Position numbers and translations under genes: made by a program
Assembly (NCBI GenBank): GCA_030549495.1
Contig: JAUIRK010000106.1
Span: forward strand, 949,001 to 1,013,000
Length of the DNA: 64,000 nucleotides
Direction of reading: 5' to 3'
Origin: Nectonema munidae
Lineage: Eukaryota > Nematomorpha > Nectonematoida > Nectonematidae
Notes under the pieces: generated by a model
Databases searched by the model: none
What the model was told of the DNA's origin: nothing
The model's input: the letters and a program-made list of their open reading frames with translations, nothing else
Shown here: in pieces, positions 1-9,959 of the stretch
Position numbering within the stretch: the stretch's first letter is position 1
How the letters are laid out: every line of letters begins with the position of its first letter

Positions 1-239
1 CAAGTTTTACGTGCCCCTAATTAACCAGTGAATAGTTTAAAACAGGTAAAACCAATTCTTTATAAGCCATGGTTTTAATTTTTACAGGAAGATGATTCCA
101 ACTTCTAAACCTAGATAACAGAAAACTCAACTTATTACATACTGAGTCAATTTGTGCATTCCAAACTAGTTTATCATCAATTATTATGCACAAGTTAAAA
201 TTCTCCAACATCTCGATAACATGATTGCCAATTCTTACA
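1..239 (-). pseudogene. Non-LTR retrotransposon reverse transcriptase, C-terminal fragment
   Basis: The minus strand reads open from about 239 to 17 and gives a peptide containing IDDKLVWNAQIDSVCNK, then RSWNHLP and VLPVLNYS. This is the usual end of the palm/thumb of LINE reverse transcriptases (IDDKLSW..HI..., then ...P.LNY). The rest of the RT lies beyond the 5.7-kb piggyBac palindrome, at 5996-6336 on the same strand, so this is one element split by an insertion. The RT palm core (the FADD region, about 160 residues) is absent from both sides. The fragment runs off the left edge of the window. Family assignment within the jockey/CR1-like group is uncertain. Confidence 0.75.
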
Positions 240-285
240 TTAACCTTAGCAGGACGAAACTTTTTAGAGCAACACTAAGGACGAA
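240..285 (+). other. TTAA and piggyBac-like terminal sequence beside the left palindrome arm
   Basis: A TTAA (240-243) directly follows the LINE reading frame and is followed by CCTTAGCAGGACG. The palindrome arm itself opens at 286 with CCTTAGAAGGACGG, nearly the same word. TTAA is the target site of piggyBac transposases, and a C-rich CCYTAG-type terminus fits that superfamily. No TTAA is found at the matching right end (5995), where the flank reads AATATAAAA. Confidence 0.5.
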
Positions 286-3048
286 CCTTAGAAGGACGGA
301 GTAGGGCTTTTTTTGGCTAGTAAATATTTAAAATCTCTTTTTCTGATAGAAAAATATAGCTAGTCGATATGCTAACTTGGTGGTATTTTATTTTTTTTAA
401 TGGGTTTTAAAGATAAAAAGAAATATAAAATTTTCACCACATGAAAAAATATTTATAGTAATTTATACGAAATTTAAATTTAACGCCATCTAAAATTAAT
501 ATGTTTTTATGAAAAACTTAAGTTGTAACCTTAAACAAGTTAAAAAAATATAAATTTGAAGTGGATTTCAAATTTAGAATTTTTTCTGAGGATTATTTTT
601 GAAACACATGACGTTTGAAAATCATGTTTCTATTATTTCCTTCGCTTTGGGTATTATAGCAAGTCTTTCATTATTAGCTAATAACAAAACAAACAAGCGT
701 ACGAATATGTAGTTTTGTGAAAAAAAACTATATTGTTCAATATAAAGACACATCATACAACGCAGAAATAAATCAAAATATGATTTCAAACACTAAGAAC
801 TCTTACTTGATATTGATTTTTTATCGAGAATACGCATGCGGCTAGAGTGAACTCAATTGTTCCATTGACTACACGATCCATATATAATTGTCTACGCATT
901 TGTTATCTTTTTTCTCACCACATTTGGTAAATAATTCCTTGACATGAATGAATAGTGAAGAAATCGCGTATAGATTACACAAAACTCTCTCTCTTGCTTT
1001 ATTTGTGTATGTGTAATAATTCTTCCATTTCTTGACAAGCTTCATTTGGATTTCCTAAGTTACTTCGCAAAATTTTATTATGAGCTACTCAAGTTTTTAT
1101 ACAAGTAGTGATGAATGAGAAACCTCTGGTTCTGACGTTTTTTCAAATAGTGAATATGAAATTCAAAATTCAGTTGATAGCGAAGGGCAAACAGATTCAA
1201 GCGATGAAGAAACGGCTCTTTGCGAAGATGTGTCCCTTGTAGCACCAGATGGAACCCAATTTTTTTGGGAACCGAGAGAGATTTGTGGAAGAAGATCATC
1301 AACTAATATCATCTCAAGTAGACCAGGTCCAAAAGATACGGCAAAAAATTTGAAAGATCCTTTGAAAATTTTCATCTTTTTTTCACTGAATCTCTTTTGA
1401 ACCATATTTTTGTCTGCACAAAAGAAAGAATGGAAGAAAACTACAAGTAATTTTCTATTAGAAAACATTATTTAGTTAAATGTTTTTTTGTAGAAGTCCT
1501 AATTGTTTGTTGGAGAACCTCAAAAGTTTATATGAAAGGTTTTCAATGGAACATTTGCTAGCATACTTAGCCTGTATTCTTTACATTGCGCAGTCTAAAG
1601 ATCAGCAGATTGATGTCAAACATCTTTTTTCTAAAAAGTATGGAACCCCTTTTTTAAAAGCTGCAATCAGTAGAGACGTATTCATTCTTATTCGTACCTT
1701 TATAAGATTTGATTCAAGAACTACAAGAAATAGTTCAGATAAATTAGCTCCGATAAGATACAAAATTTTTTCCTCGAAAACTTTCATAAATATTGGTCAC
1801 CATCTAATTGCGTTACAATTGTCGAGCAGCTCGTCAAGTATAGAGGCAGGTCACCTATAAAAGTATACGACCCATCCAAGCCAGGTCGATATGGTATGAA
1901 AATTTATCACTGTGTAGACTCGTCCAGTTTTTTTGTTTTTTGTAGCGAAATTTATGAAAGTGGTTTAGTGGACAGGGATCATTTTAAACCCAATAATATA
2001 GTAAAAAGATTGGTAAATATTTCTTACTTACCGACCGGTATTGGTATTTATGCAGATAGGTTTTTTATGTCCCAGGATTTGTGTAATTGGGCCAAAAATC
2101 AAAACTATACAATCTGTGGTACGGTAAGAAGTAATAGAAGGTTCATGCCGCATGTAGTCCGTCCAGCGTATTTAAAAGGTCTGGGTTTGAATGATTGTGA
2201 GAGTAGATTTTTGTATTCAGAAACCTCTTCGATAACAGTTTATATACCTGAAAAACATTCTAAAAAAAACTTCAAACCAGTCTATGTGTTATCTAGTCAA
2301 CATCTATCACAAATAGATACTTTTGGCCCCAGAAAAAAACCTCAAACTATTCTAGATTATAATAGGTTTAAATCTGGAGTGGATGTTTTTAACAGAATGG
2401 CAAGAAATTACAGCTGTTATAAGTCTTCTAGACGTTGGCCAGTTGCAATTTTTACAAATTTTCTTGATATTGCAGTTAATAATAGCTGGGTAATTATGAG
2501 AGCTAATGATTCAGATGCATACCCGTCAGTTTCAAGAGGAGGAAGAAAATGCTTTATAAAACACATTTCTCTACTTTTAGCTGAAAAATGCATGTTGATT
2601 AGAAGTCAAAGTTCATTTACTCGCTTATCTACCAGAAACTTATTATCTTTTTACGGGTTTTTTGATGTTGACGAGAACCCAACTACATCAGTTCAACGAG
2701 GATATTGCTCTTTTATTGATTGTAAGCCAAGAAAAAGGGGAACACGAAAATGCAGTGTATGTGGAAAATTTATTTGTAAAAGCCATACTTTATTTATGTG
2801 TAAAAAGTGCAAAAACACATAATAATTGTAAATATTTACGAATTTTTTATTATAATACTTGTGTGTTGTATTTTTATAATAGTTGAATAAATGTTAGTTC
2901 ATTTTTTTTTATATATTTGAAAAAAACTAAATATTAATCTATGATTAATATGCCTTTTTTGCATATGAAGTAGCGTTTGTTGAAATAATTTAACAAATAA
3001 TATAATAGATGAATTTAAAATTTTTTCTTAGATATGTATATCTAATAA
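286..3048 (+). mobile_element. Left arm of a 5.7-kb inverted repeat: piggyBac copy A
   Basis: This 2763-bp segment is repeated in reverse complement at 3228-5994. The match runs from CCTTAGAAGGACGGAGTAGG at the outer edge to AGATATGTATATCTAATAA at the inner edge. It covers an AT-rich leader (286-1079), a broken piggyBac transposase gene (1080-2822) and a 3' flank. Only about 25-40 differences are visible between the arms, including a 4-bp deletion here near 1768. Confidence 0.9.
1080..2822 (+). pseudogene. piggyBac-type transposase, copy A (broken)
   Basis: The protein would start at ATG 1080 (MSYSSFYTSSDE) with an acidic, serine-rich N-terminus, continue through the DDE transposase core and end in a cysteine-rich C-terminal domain (CSVCGKFICKSHTLFMCKKC) typical of piggyBac. 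A short intron is likely near 1448-1500 (GT...AG, in a T-rich stretch), because the frame closes there and reopens with CLLENLKSLYERF. Three lesions are visible: GGA to TGA shortly after the start, a 4-bp deletion near 1768 that shifts the frame, and loss of the first catalytic aspartate, with TIVEQLVKYRGRS where copy B has TIDEQLVKYRGRS. The later acidic residues in IYADRFFMS and KSGVDVFNRM remain. It cannot make active transposase. Excision or transposition at TTAA is the family's known function. Confidence 0.9.
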
Positions 3049-3227
3049 ATCAAAGTCCTTTTAAGAATGTTTTTGTTCAGTTTGATATGTTTTCATGTTT
3101 TTTATACGAAAAAAATCAAAAACTTATTTTAGAATTAACGCCATCTATAATAAAAAAGAGTTTGTTTTAGTTAACGTCATCTATAATAAAAATAAAAATT
3201 GCATTAGAACTTCCATAACGTTTACAC
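3049..3227. other. Spacer at the centre of the piggyBac palindrome
   Basis: This 179-bp single-copy stretch separates the arms. It contains two direct copies of TTAACGYCATCTATAATAAAA-like sequence (3135 and 3171). Next to the left arm, GTCCTTTTAAG (about 3053-3063) resembles the inverted piggyBac end CGTCCTTCTAAGG, so it may be a decayed inner terminus of copy A. The right arm has no such end on its inner side. Confidence 0.6.
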
Positions 3228-5994
3228 TTATTAGATATACATATCTAAGAAAAATTTTTAAATTCATCTATTATATTATTTGTTAAATTATTTCAACAAA
3301 CGCTACTCCATATGCAAAAAAGGCATATTAATCATAGATTAATATTTAGTTTTTTTCAAATATATAAAAAAAAATGAACTAACATTTATTCAAATATTAT
3401 AAAAATACAACACACAAGTATTATAATAAAAAATTCGTAAATATTTACAATTATTATGTGTTTCTGCACTTTTTACACATAAATAAAGTATGGCTTTTAC
3501 AAATGAATTTTCCACATACACTGCATTTTCGTGTTCCCCTTTTTCTTGGCTTACAATCAATAAAAGAGCAATATCTTCGTTGAACTGATGTAGTTGGGTT
3601 CTCGTCAACATCAAAAAACCCGTAAAAAGATAATAAGTTTCTGGTAGATAAGCGAGTAAATGAACTTTGACTTCTAATCAACATGCATCTTTCAGCCAAA
3701 AGTAGAGAAAGGTGTTTTATAAAGCATTTTCTTCCTCCTCTTGAAACTGACGGGTATGCATCTGAATCATTAGCTCTCATAATTACCCAGCTATTATTAA
3801 CTGCAATATCAAGAAAATTTGTAAAAATTGCAACTGGCCAACGTCTAGAAGACTTATAACAGCTGTAATTTCTTGCCATTCTGTTAAAAACATCCACTCC
3901 AGATTTAAACCTATTATAATCTAGAATAGTTTGAGGCTTTTTTCTGGGCCCAAAAGTATCTATTTGTAATAGATGTTGACTAGATAACACATAGACTGGT
4001 TTAAAGTTTTTTTTAGAATGTTTTTCCGGTATATAAACTGTTAACGAAGAGGTTTCTGAATACAAAAATCTACTCTCACAATCATTCAAACCCAGACCTT
4101 TTAAATGCGCTGGACGGACTACATGCGGAATGAACCTTCTATTACTTCTTACCGTACCCTAGATTGTATAGTTTTGATTTTTGGCCCAATTACACAAATC
4201 CTGGGACATAAAAAACCTATCTGCATAAATAACAATACCGGTCGGTAAGCAAGAAATATTTACCAATCTTTTTACTATATTATTGGGTTTAAAATGATCC
4301 CTGTCTACTAAACCACTTTCATAAATTTCGCTACAAAAAACAAAAAAACTGGACGAGTCTACACAGTGATAAATTTTCATACCATATCGACCTGGCTTGG
4401 TTGGGTCGTATACTTTTATATGTGACCTGCCTCTATACTTGACGAGCTGCTCGTCAATTGTAACGTAATTAGATGGTGACCAATATTTATGAAAGTTTTT
4501 GAGGAAAAAATTTTGTAAGTATCTTATCGGAGCTAATTTATCTGAACTATTTCTTGTAGTTCTTGAATCAAATCTTATAAAGGTACGAATAAGAATGAAT
4601 ACGTCTCTACTGATTGCAGCTTTTAAAAAAGGGGTTCCATACTTTTCAGAAAAAAGATGTTTGACATCAATCTGCTGATCTTTAGACCGCCTAATGTAAA
4701 GAATACAGGCTAAGTATGCTAGCAAATGTTCCATTGAAAACCTTTCATATAAACTTTTGAGGTTCTCCAACAAACAATTAGGACTTCTACAAAAAAACTA
4801 ACTAAATAATGTTTTCTAATAGAAAATTACTTGTAGTTTTCTTCCATTCTTTCTTTTGTGCAGACAAAAATATGGTTCAAAAGAGATTCAGTGAAAAAAA
4901 AGATTAAAAATTTTCAAAGGATCTTTCAAATTTTTTGCCGTATCTTTTGGACCTGGTCTACTTGAGATGATATTAGTTGATGATCTTCTTCCACAAATCT
5001 CTCTCGGTTCCCAAAAAAATTGGGTTCTATCTGGTGCTACAAGGGACACATCTTCGCAAAGAGCCGTTTCTTCATCGCTTGAATCTGTTTGCCCTTCGCT
5101 ATCAACTGAATTTTGAATTTCATATTCACTATTTGAAAAAACGTCAGAACCAGAGGTTTCTCCTTCATCACTACTTGTATAAAAACTTGAGTAGCTCATA
5201 ATAAAATTTTGCGAAGTAACTTAGGAAATCCAAATGAAGCTTGTCAAGAAATGGAAGAATTATTACACATACACAAATAAAGCAAGAGAGAGAGAGAGTT
5301 TTGTGTAATCTATACGCGATTTCTTCACTATTCATTCATGCCAAGGAATTATTTACCAAATGTGGTGAGAAAAAAGATAACAAATGCGTAGACAATTATA
5401 TATGGTTCCTGTAGTCAATGGAACAATTGAGTTCACTCTAGCCGCATGCGTATTCTCGATAAAAAATCAATATCAAGTAAGAGTTCTTAGTGTTTGAAAT
5501 CATATTTTGATTTATTTCTGCGTTGTATGATGTGTCTTTATATTGAACAATATAGTTTTTTTTCACAAAACTACATATTCGTACGCTTGTTTGTTTTGTT
5601 ATTAGCTAATAATGAAAGACTTACTATAATACCCAAAGCGAAGGAAATAATAGAAACATGATTTTCAAACGTCATGTGTTTCAAAAATAATCCTCAGAAA
5701 AAATTCTAAGTTTGAAATCCACTTCAAATTTATATTTTTATAACTTGTTTAAGGTTACAACTTATGTTTTTCATAAAAACATATTAATTTTAGATGGCGT
5801 TAAATTTAAATTTCGTATAAATTACTATAAATATTTTTTCATGTGGTGAAAATTTTATATTTCTTTTTATCTTTAAAACCCATTAAAAAAAATAAAATAC
5901 CACCAAGTTAGCATATCGACTAGCTATATTTTTCTATCAGAAAAAGAGATTTTAAATATTTACTAGCCAAAAAAAGCCCTACTCCGTCCTTCTA
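3228..5994 (-). mobile_element. Right arm of the 5.7-kb inverted repeat: piggyBac copy B
   Basis: Reverse-complement copy of 286-3048, from TTATTAGATATACATATCT at the inner edge to CTACTCCGTCCTTCTAAGG at the outer edge. It carries piggyBac copy B on the minus strand. The outer boundary abuts LINE sequence (5995 onwards) with no TTAA. The sequence divergence from the left arm is spread over the whole arm and includes both coding and non-coding positions. Confidence 0.9.
3454..5199 (-). pseudogene. piggyBac-type transposase, copy B (one stop, near intact)
   Basis: The minus-strand gene starts at ATG 5199 and ends at 3454. It keeps the glycine codon that is a stop in copy A, the undamaged reading frame through the IRYLQNFF region, and all three acidic residues of the DDE core (TIDEQLVKYRGR, IYADRFFMS, KSGVDVFNRM). 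The C-terminal zinc-binding domain with its CxxC/CxxH pairs is intact. An in-frame TAG near 4156-4158 stands where copy A has TGT (NYTI*GTVRSNR). Around 4890-4800 the frame closes after LKDPLKIFNLFFH, which fits a 1-bp slip in a T-run plus the same short intron inferred for copy A. It is the better preserved copy but still not translatable in full. Confidence 0.9.
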
Positions 5995-5995
5995 A

Positions 5996-6830
5996 GGAAT
6001 ATAAAATTTGACTATAAAGCATATTTTTTCCAATATTTTTGCAAAAACGGGCACATGTCATATAGGTCTACAGTTTTCTATTGCTGATTTTTCACCTCCA
6101 TTTTTCGCTACAGGTAGTATTTTACATACTTTAAAAGAATGCGAAAAGCAAGACAAGGATATACATTTGTTATATAGTAAATGTAAAGGTTTTACTAAAG
6201 TGTTTATAATCAATTTCATCATTTTAACTGAGATACCATATATATCCGATGAATTACTATTTTTTGGCTGCTTAACTGTGTTCAGTATGTCATTATACGT
6301 GATATTGCGAAATTTAAAATATTTATTATGTGACACTTGAAGATTACTTTCATTACATCAATCATTTTCAGCTTTCAGATTAGTAATTTTATCTTTGAAG
6401 TACATAGCAAACATATCTGCCGTTTTATTAGGTTGTGTATTAGACGCATTACTTAACACAATCTTGGAATCATTTTTTTACTTTTGTGAATTCATTAAAT
6501 TTTTCCATACTTTGCTGGAATCATTACGACAATCTTCAAAAAAAATTTTAAAATATTCCACTTTCGAAAACCATATTAACTTTTTAAGATTTTTAATGCA
6601 TTTTTTAAGATTTGTTTTAATTATTATGGATATGTCCTGTCTGCTTTTTTTCATTTTCTTATACAACATATCTTTTTCTTTTATTATATTCAAAATGTAT
6701 GCATTAATCCAAAGGCTATTACAAATGTTATATTTACCCTTTTTCTTATAGCTCTCAATGTACAAGCATTTTTCAAAGATTGTACTTTATTAATAAAACA
6801 CTCAGCCTTCTTATTTATTGGGCCGTCAAA
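5996..6830 (-). pseudogene. Non-LTR retrotransposon: RT N-terminal part and preceding linker
   Basis: On the minus strand 6336-6058 encodes FRNITYNDILNTVKQPKNSNSSDIYGIS and later ILPVAKNGGEKSAIENCRPI, the K..GD...NYRPI block that opens LINE reverse transcriptases. The frame continues past one TGA as PVFAKILEKI and stops at the palindrome boundary. Upstream, 6765-6478 encodes the lysine-rich helical linker between endonuclease and RT (KKMKKSRQDISIIIKTNLKK). Stops and frameshifts show that it is dead. It belongs to the same element as 1-239 and 6832-7571. Confidence 0.8.
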
Positions 6831-6831
6831 A

Positions 6832-7571
6832 TCATTTCCATCTACGCTCTAAGTTAATTAGTTTATCTGTTTTATTGAATATTGATTCTGAAATTTTACT
6901 TATTTTTCTACCTAGATTCAAAGCTACAAATATAGGAAGATGATCAGAAAGATCTTCGTTAATTACACCTGAATAACTTATATATGAAGTCTTATCTATT
7001 AATATATTGTCAATACAAAACATTGAACTTGGCCTAGTAGCTATACTTAACCATTTTAAAAAACCATATCAGCAATGTTATTCAAGAAATGCTTGTTTAA
7101 TGAGTTTGGTCCTAATAAAATTTATATTAAAATTTCCGATTAATACATTAAACTTATAACTTGATATCTCTTCGAAAAAAATATTAAACTCAAAATTAAA
7201 ACAATTCAAATAATCCTTGCTGTATAAAGCATGCCTATAAATTTTGTTAATGTATACTTGATGATTATTGTAATTAACTTTTATAGAGGACTGATCCCAA
7301 TATTGCTTAGAAATCGAAATATTAACAGTATCCTATTCTACATACTTATGGATAAAGAAACCTAGACCTCTATGTTGACTTTGATCAGATGGAAGTGAAA
7401 TAAAGGAATATTCATGACCTGAGAATATCTGAGATATCTGAGAATGAATCTAACCAAGTTTCTTGAATACATATTATATGGAAATATTTATCTGAAAAGT
7501 TTGCGGTTTTATCTAAAAAAAGAGTAAAAATATCAAATTTGGCGTTAAGTGATTGAATGTTTACTGACGTG
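6832..7571 (-). pseudogene. Non-LTR retrotransposon: AP-like endonuclease domain
   Basis: From 7571 downwards the minus strand encodes VNIQSLNAKFD, then FHIICIQETWLDS (the QETWL block with the catalytic glutamate), GLGFFIHK, LIGNFNIN in place of the usual GDFN, and CIDNILI followed by EDLSDHLPIFV (the SDH block). These are the ordered motifs of APE-type LINE endonucleases. Several frameshifts and a stop lie at 7030-7410, and GDFN is changed to GNFN. The 5' end of the domain is cut at 7571 by the gypsy LTR, and the continuation beyond 10636 is not recognisable. Confidence 0.8.
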
Positions 7572-7734
7572 TGTGATGAATAGAAAGAATCTGAAAGGCT
7601 GGAGCTTTTATTCAACAAATAGCGCGTGAAAAGACATAACTACATATATATATATATATAAGAATTTGCATAGTAAAAGAAGTCTATATGAATAGAATAG
7701 AAGAATTGTAATGTTCAGAGAAGTGTTAATGACA
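7572..7734 (-). repeat. 3' LTR of gypsy-like element
   Basis: 163-bp repeat bounded by TGTGATGAAT and GTTAATGACA on the plus strand, so TG...CA on both strands. It matches 10472-10636 almost base for base, with a 2-bp indel in TAAAAGAAG versus TAAAAGAAAAG and one substitution. An internal (TA)n run lies near 7643. The element's last open frame reads about 20 bp into this LTR before its stop at 7715. A purine-rich GAAGAAACC-like tract precedes it on the coding strand. Confidence 0.9.
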
Positions 7735-8840
7735 AATAGGTTTCTTCTAATTCCTTTTCAGTTTGGTTGGGGGCAAGATGCTTGAGAGCCACGGTGTTCT
7801 CCTTCCCATTTTGCGATTTTACCCTTGCGCATTGCGGATTAATTTCCAAAAGTTCGACTAACTCCACTTGAGGCTTTGCTTTCGACGGGATAGGGAATTT
7901 CTTCATCCAAACAGTTTTTGTATTAGACAGCCAATCTGGAACTTTATTGTTGGCGCTGTTTCTTTCAAACTTAAATAATCTTTCATGCGGAGTTTCATTA
8001 GTTGATGTGTTCAGAAGTGTTCGGAGTGCATTCAAGCAATCTGGAAGAACGTCTTCCCATTTTTCGATGGGCAGTCCTTGAGTCTCTGTTGCTAAAGTGG
8101 TTTCTGATGGCAAAGGACCTTTGAAGTCGATAGATAGTCTATCAAATGGTTTTGTAGACTTTACCATGTGGTCTCCGTAAGACTTGAAGAATCTTGGTTT
8201 GCATTTACAACAGACTTGGCAGTTCTTTGTCATCACTTTTATTTCGTCCATTGAAAAGGGTAGGTTCTTTTCTCTGACAAAGTGACTCATTCTTCGCACT
8301 CCAGTATGGATCAGTGAGTCATGCAGCTCTTTTAGCTTCGTCGAGTCTTTTGAAATTGAACATGCACGTGATAACGCATCTGCAGATAAATTGTCGATTC
8401 CAGGTCGATACTTGATGTCAAAGGAATATGAAGCTAACTCCAAACGCCAGCGAAGCATCTTGTCGTTTTTGATTTTGTTCTTGCCATTATTGCTAAAAAT
8501 GCAGGAAACTGCTTTCTGGTCCGTCACTACGGTAAAGTGTTGTCCAATTAGGAAGTGCTTCCAGTGTCGTACCGATGCGATGATGGCGTAAGCTTCTTTC
8601 TCCACGATGTGTGCTTTGGTTTCTGCTAGATTAAGAGTTTTGGAAAAGAATGCTACAGGCCTTCCATTTTGCAAGAGTGAGGCGGCGATTGTCTTCTCTG
8701 AAGCGTCTGTTTCCACAACGAATGGCACACCACTCTTGGTTGCGTGTAAAGCAGATCTACCAATTTCTTCTTTGAGAGAGTGAATTACTTTTATTTGACT
8801 GTTGGTTAGAGGAAAGGAGGTCACTTTTGTTAGATTGAAC
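7715..8840 (-). pseudogene. gypsy pol, second part: RNase H and truncated integrase
   Basis: About 370 codons. After LTNSQIKVIHSLKEEI the reading shows the RT-connection/RNase H region (VVETDASEKTIAASLLQNG, AFFSKTLN, EKEAYAIIASVRHW, TDQKAVSCIF, GIDNLSADALSR), then an integrase zinc-binding-like stretch (SLIHTGVRRMSHFVRE...CQVC.KCK) and DRLSIDFKGPLPS. At about 8105 it jumps to a C-terminal integrase segment (LPDCLNALRTLLNTSTNETPHERLF), so most of the D,D-35-E core is missing. It lies in a different frame from the upstream RT part. The switch falls near 8838, in sequence where the protein homology is continuous, so it is a frameshift mutation. Confidence 0.85.
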
Positions 8841-9959
8841 TTTCGTGGAGTAATTGGAAATCCATTTGGCGTAATATGAGAAGAATCCCATCATTCTTTT
8901 CAATTCAGCAGAACTTCGCGGTATCGGCATTTCTGTCAGAGGTTTGATGCGATCCATTCGCTCGTCTTTTCCCAGTTCCACTTGATAATAAGCTTCGGAA
9001 AGATCAATTAAACTGAAGTATTTGAATTTGGCTACTTTATGTGCCAATTCATTTACATCAGGCAAAGGATAGGCGTCAGCTAAGGTAAACTTATTTATCG
9101 TGCGTGAGAAGTCAACTACCATTCTCTTCCCTCCGGCGGTTTTGGGAACAAGGACAACTTGAGCTCGCCATGGAGAATTGGATTCTTCGATAACTCCAGC
9201 TTTCAGCAGTCTCTGGACTTCACTTCGTATAAATCGCTGATCATCTTCACTGAACTTTCTAGGTCTTGTTATCTGAGGTCGACAATTAGCAGACAAGAAT
9301 CTAAAAAGTTTCACTTCATTCGAGTTCTTTGTGGCACATGTATGACGAGCTTCAAGGTTTCCACTGTGATATTGGAAATCCAAAGAAGGTTCTTTCCCAC
9401 GGAATTCAATGGTGATGTCTTTATGTCTTTTGAGAAAACTAATTCCCAAGATGACCTCTTTCCACAAGTTAGGTAAAATCAAGAACTCCACATTATCGTA
9501 GACTTTATTTTGAATTTGCAATTGAGCACGAGTTCTTCCCATAACCTGCATTTTGAACTTGCTAGAAGCCATGCTGACCTTTTCTTTGCAGGGATATAGC
9601 TTTAAATTCAGTCGACGAGCAGTATCTTTGTCCAAGAAGTTGTCGGTGCTCCCAGTGTCGACGAGTACTTGACATTTAGAGCCGTTGAGAAGAACGATGC
9701 TTTTCCAGCTGGATTTCTTCGACGTTCCATTGATGTTTGAAACGTTTTTCCTTGCAGATCGAGAAACTTTGGAGAAATGTCCAAGTTTTCCACACTTGAA
9801 GCAGGTATGACGCTTGGCAGGACACAACTCTCTAGAGTTTCTAGGGTGTCTTTTACCTCCACAGAAGTAGCAATTTCCATTTTCTCGTTTGCGGTTGCAG
9901 CAAGCGTTAGGGTATTGGACGCGTAGCTTTCGCTTTGGCTTAAAGCTTGCTCCATAGCT
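8840..9959 (-). pseudogene. gypsy pol, first part: zinc knuckle, protease and truncated RT
   Basis: This frame opens after a TAG at 9962-9960 and lies -1 relative to gag. It encodes CYFCGGKRHPRNSRELCPAK and CFKCGKLGHFSKVS (two CxxC-type knuckles, the final cysteine replaced by serine), then a retropepsin domain with CQVLVDTGSTDNF, then RT from FSEDDQRFIRSEVQRLLKAG through VVDFSRTINKFTLADAYPLP and YFSLIDLSEAYYQVEL. Near 8955 the RT jumps from the palm straight to IKPLTEMPIPRSSAELKRMM, so the YxDD active-site box is deleted. The -1 offset fits the gag-pol frameshift of many gypsy elements, but I see no textbook slippery heptamer. Confidence 0.85.

Noticed and set aside
4977-5201. 74-codon plus-strand frame antisense to the piggyBac N-terminus (and its mirror at 1078-1302)
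   Set aside because: It is the opposite-strand shadow of the serine/acid-rich piggyBac N-terminus and appears in both arms for that reason.
286-5994. The giant inverted repeat as an assembly artefact
   Set aside because: The arms differ at many scattered sites and by indels, and both outer junctions join LINE sequence of the same orientation and order. Still worth long-read confirmation.
8391-8591. Plus-strand open frame across the gypsy RNase H region
   Set aside because: Antisense shadow of pol; the minus strand has clear domain homology.
9159-9476. 105-codon plus-strand frame across the gypsy protease/RT
   Set aside because: Antisense shadow of pol.
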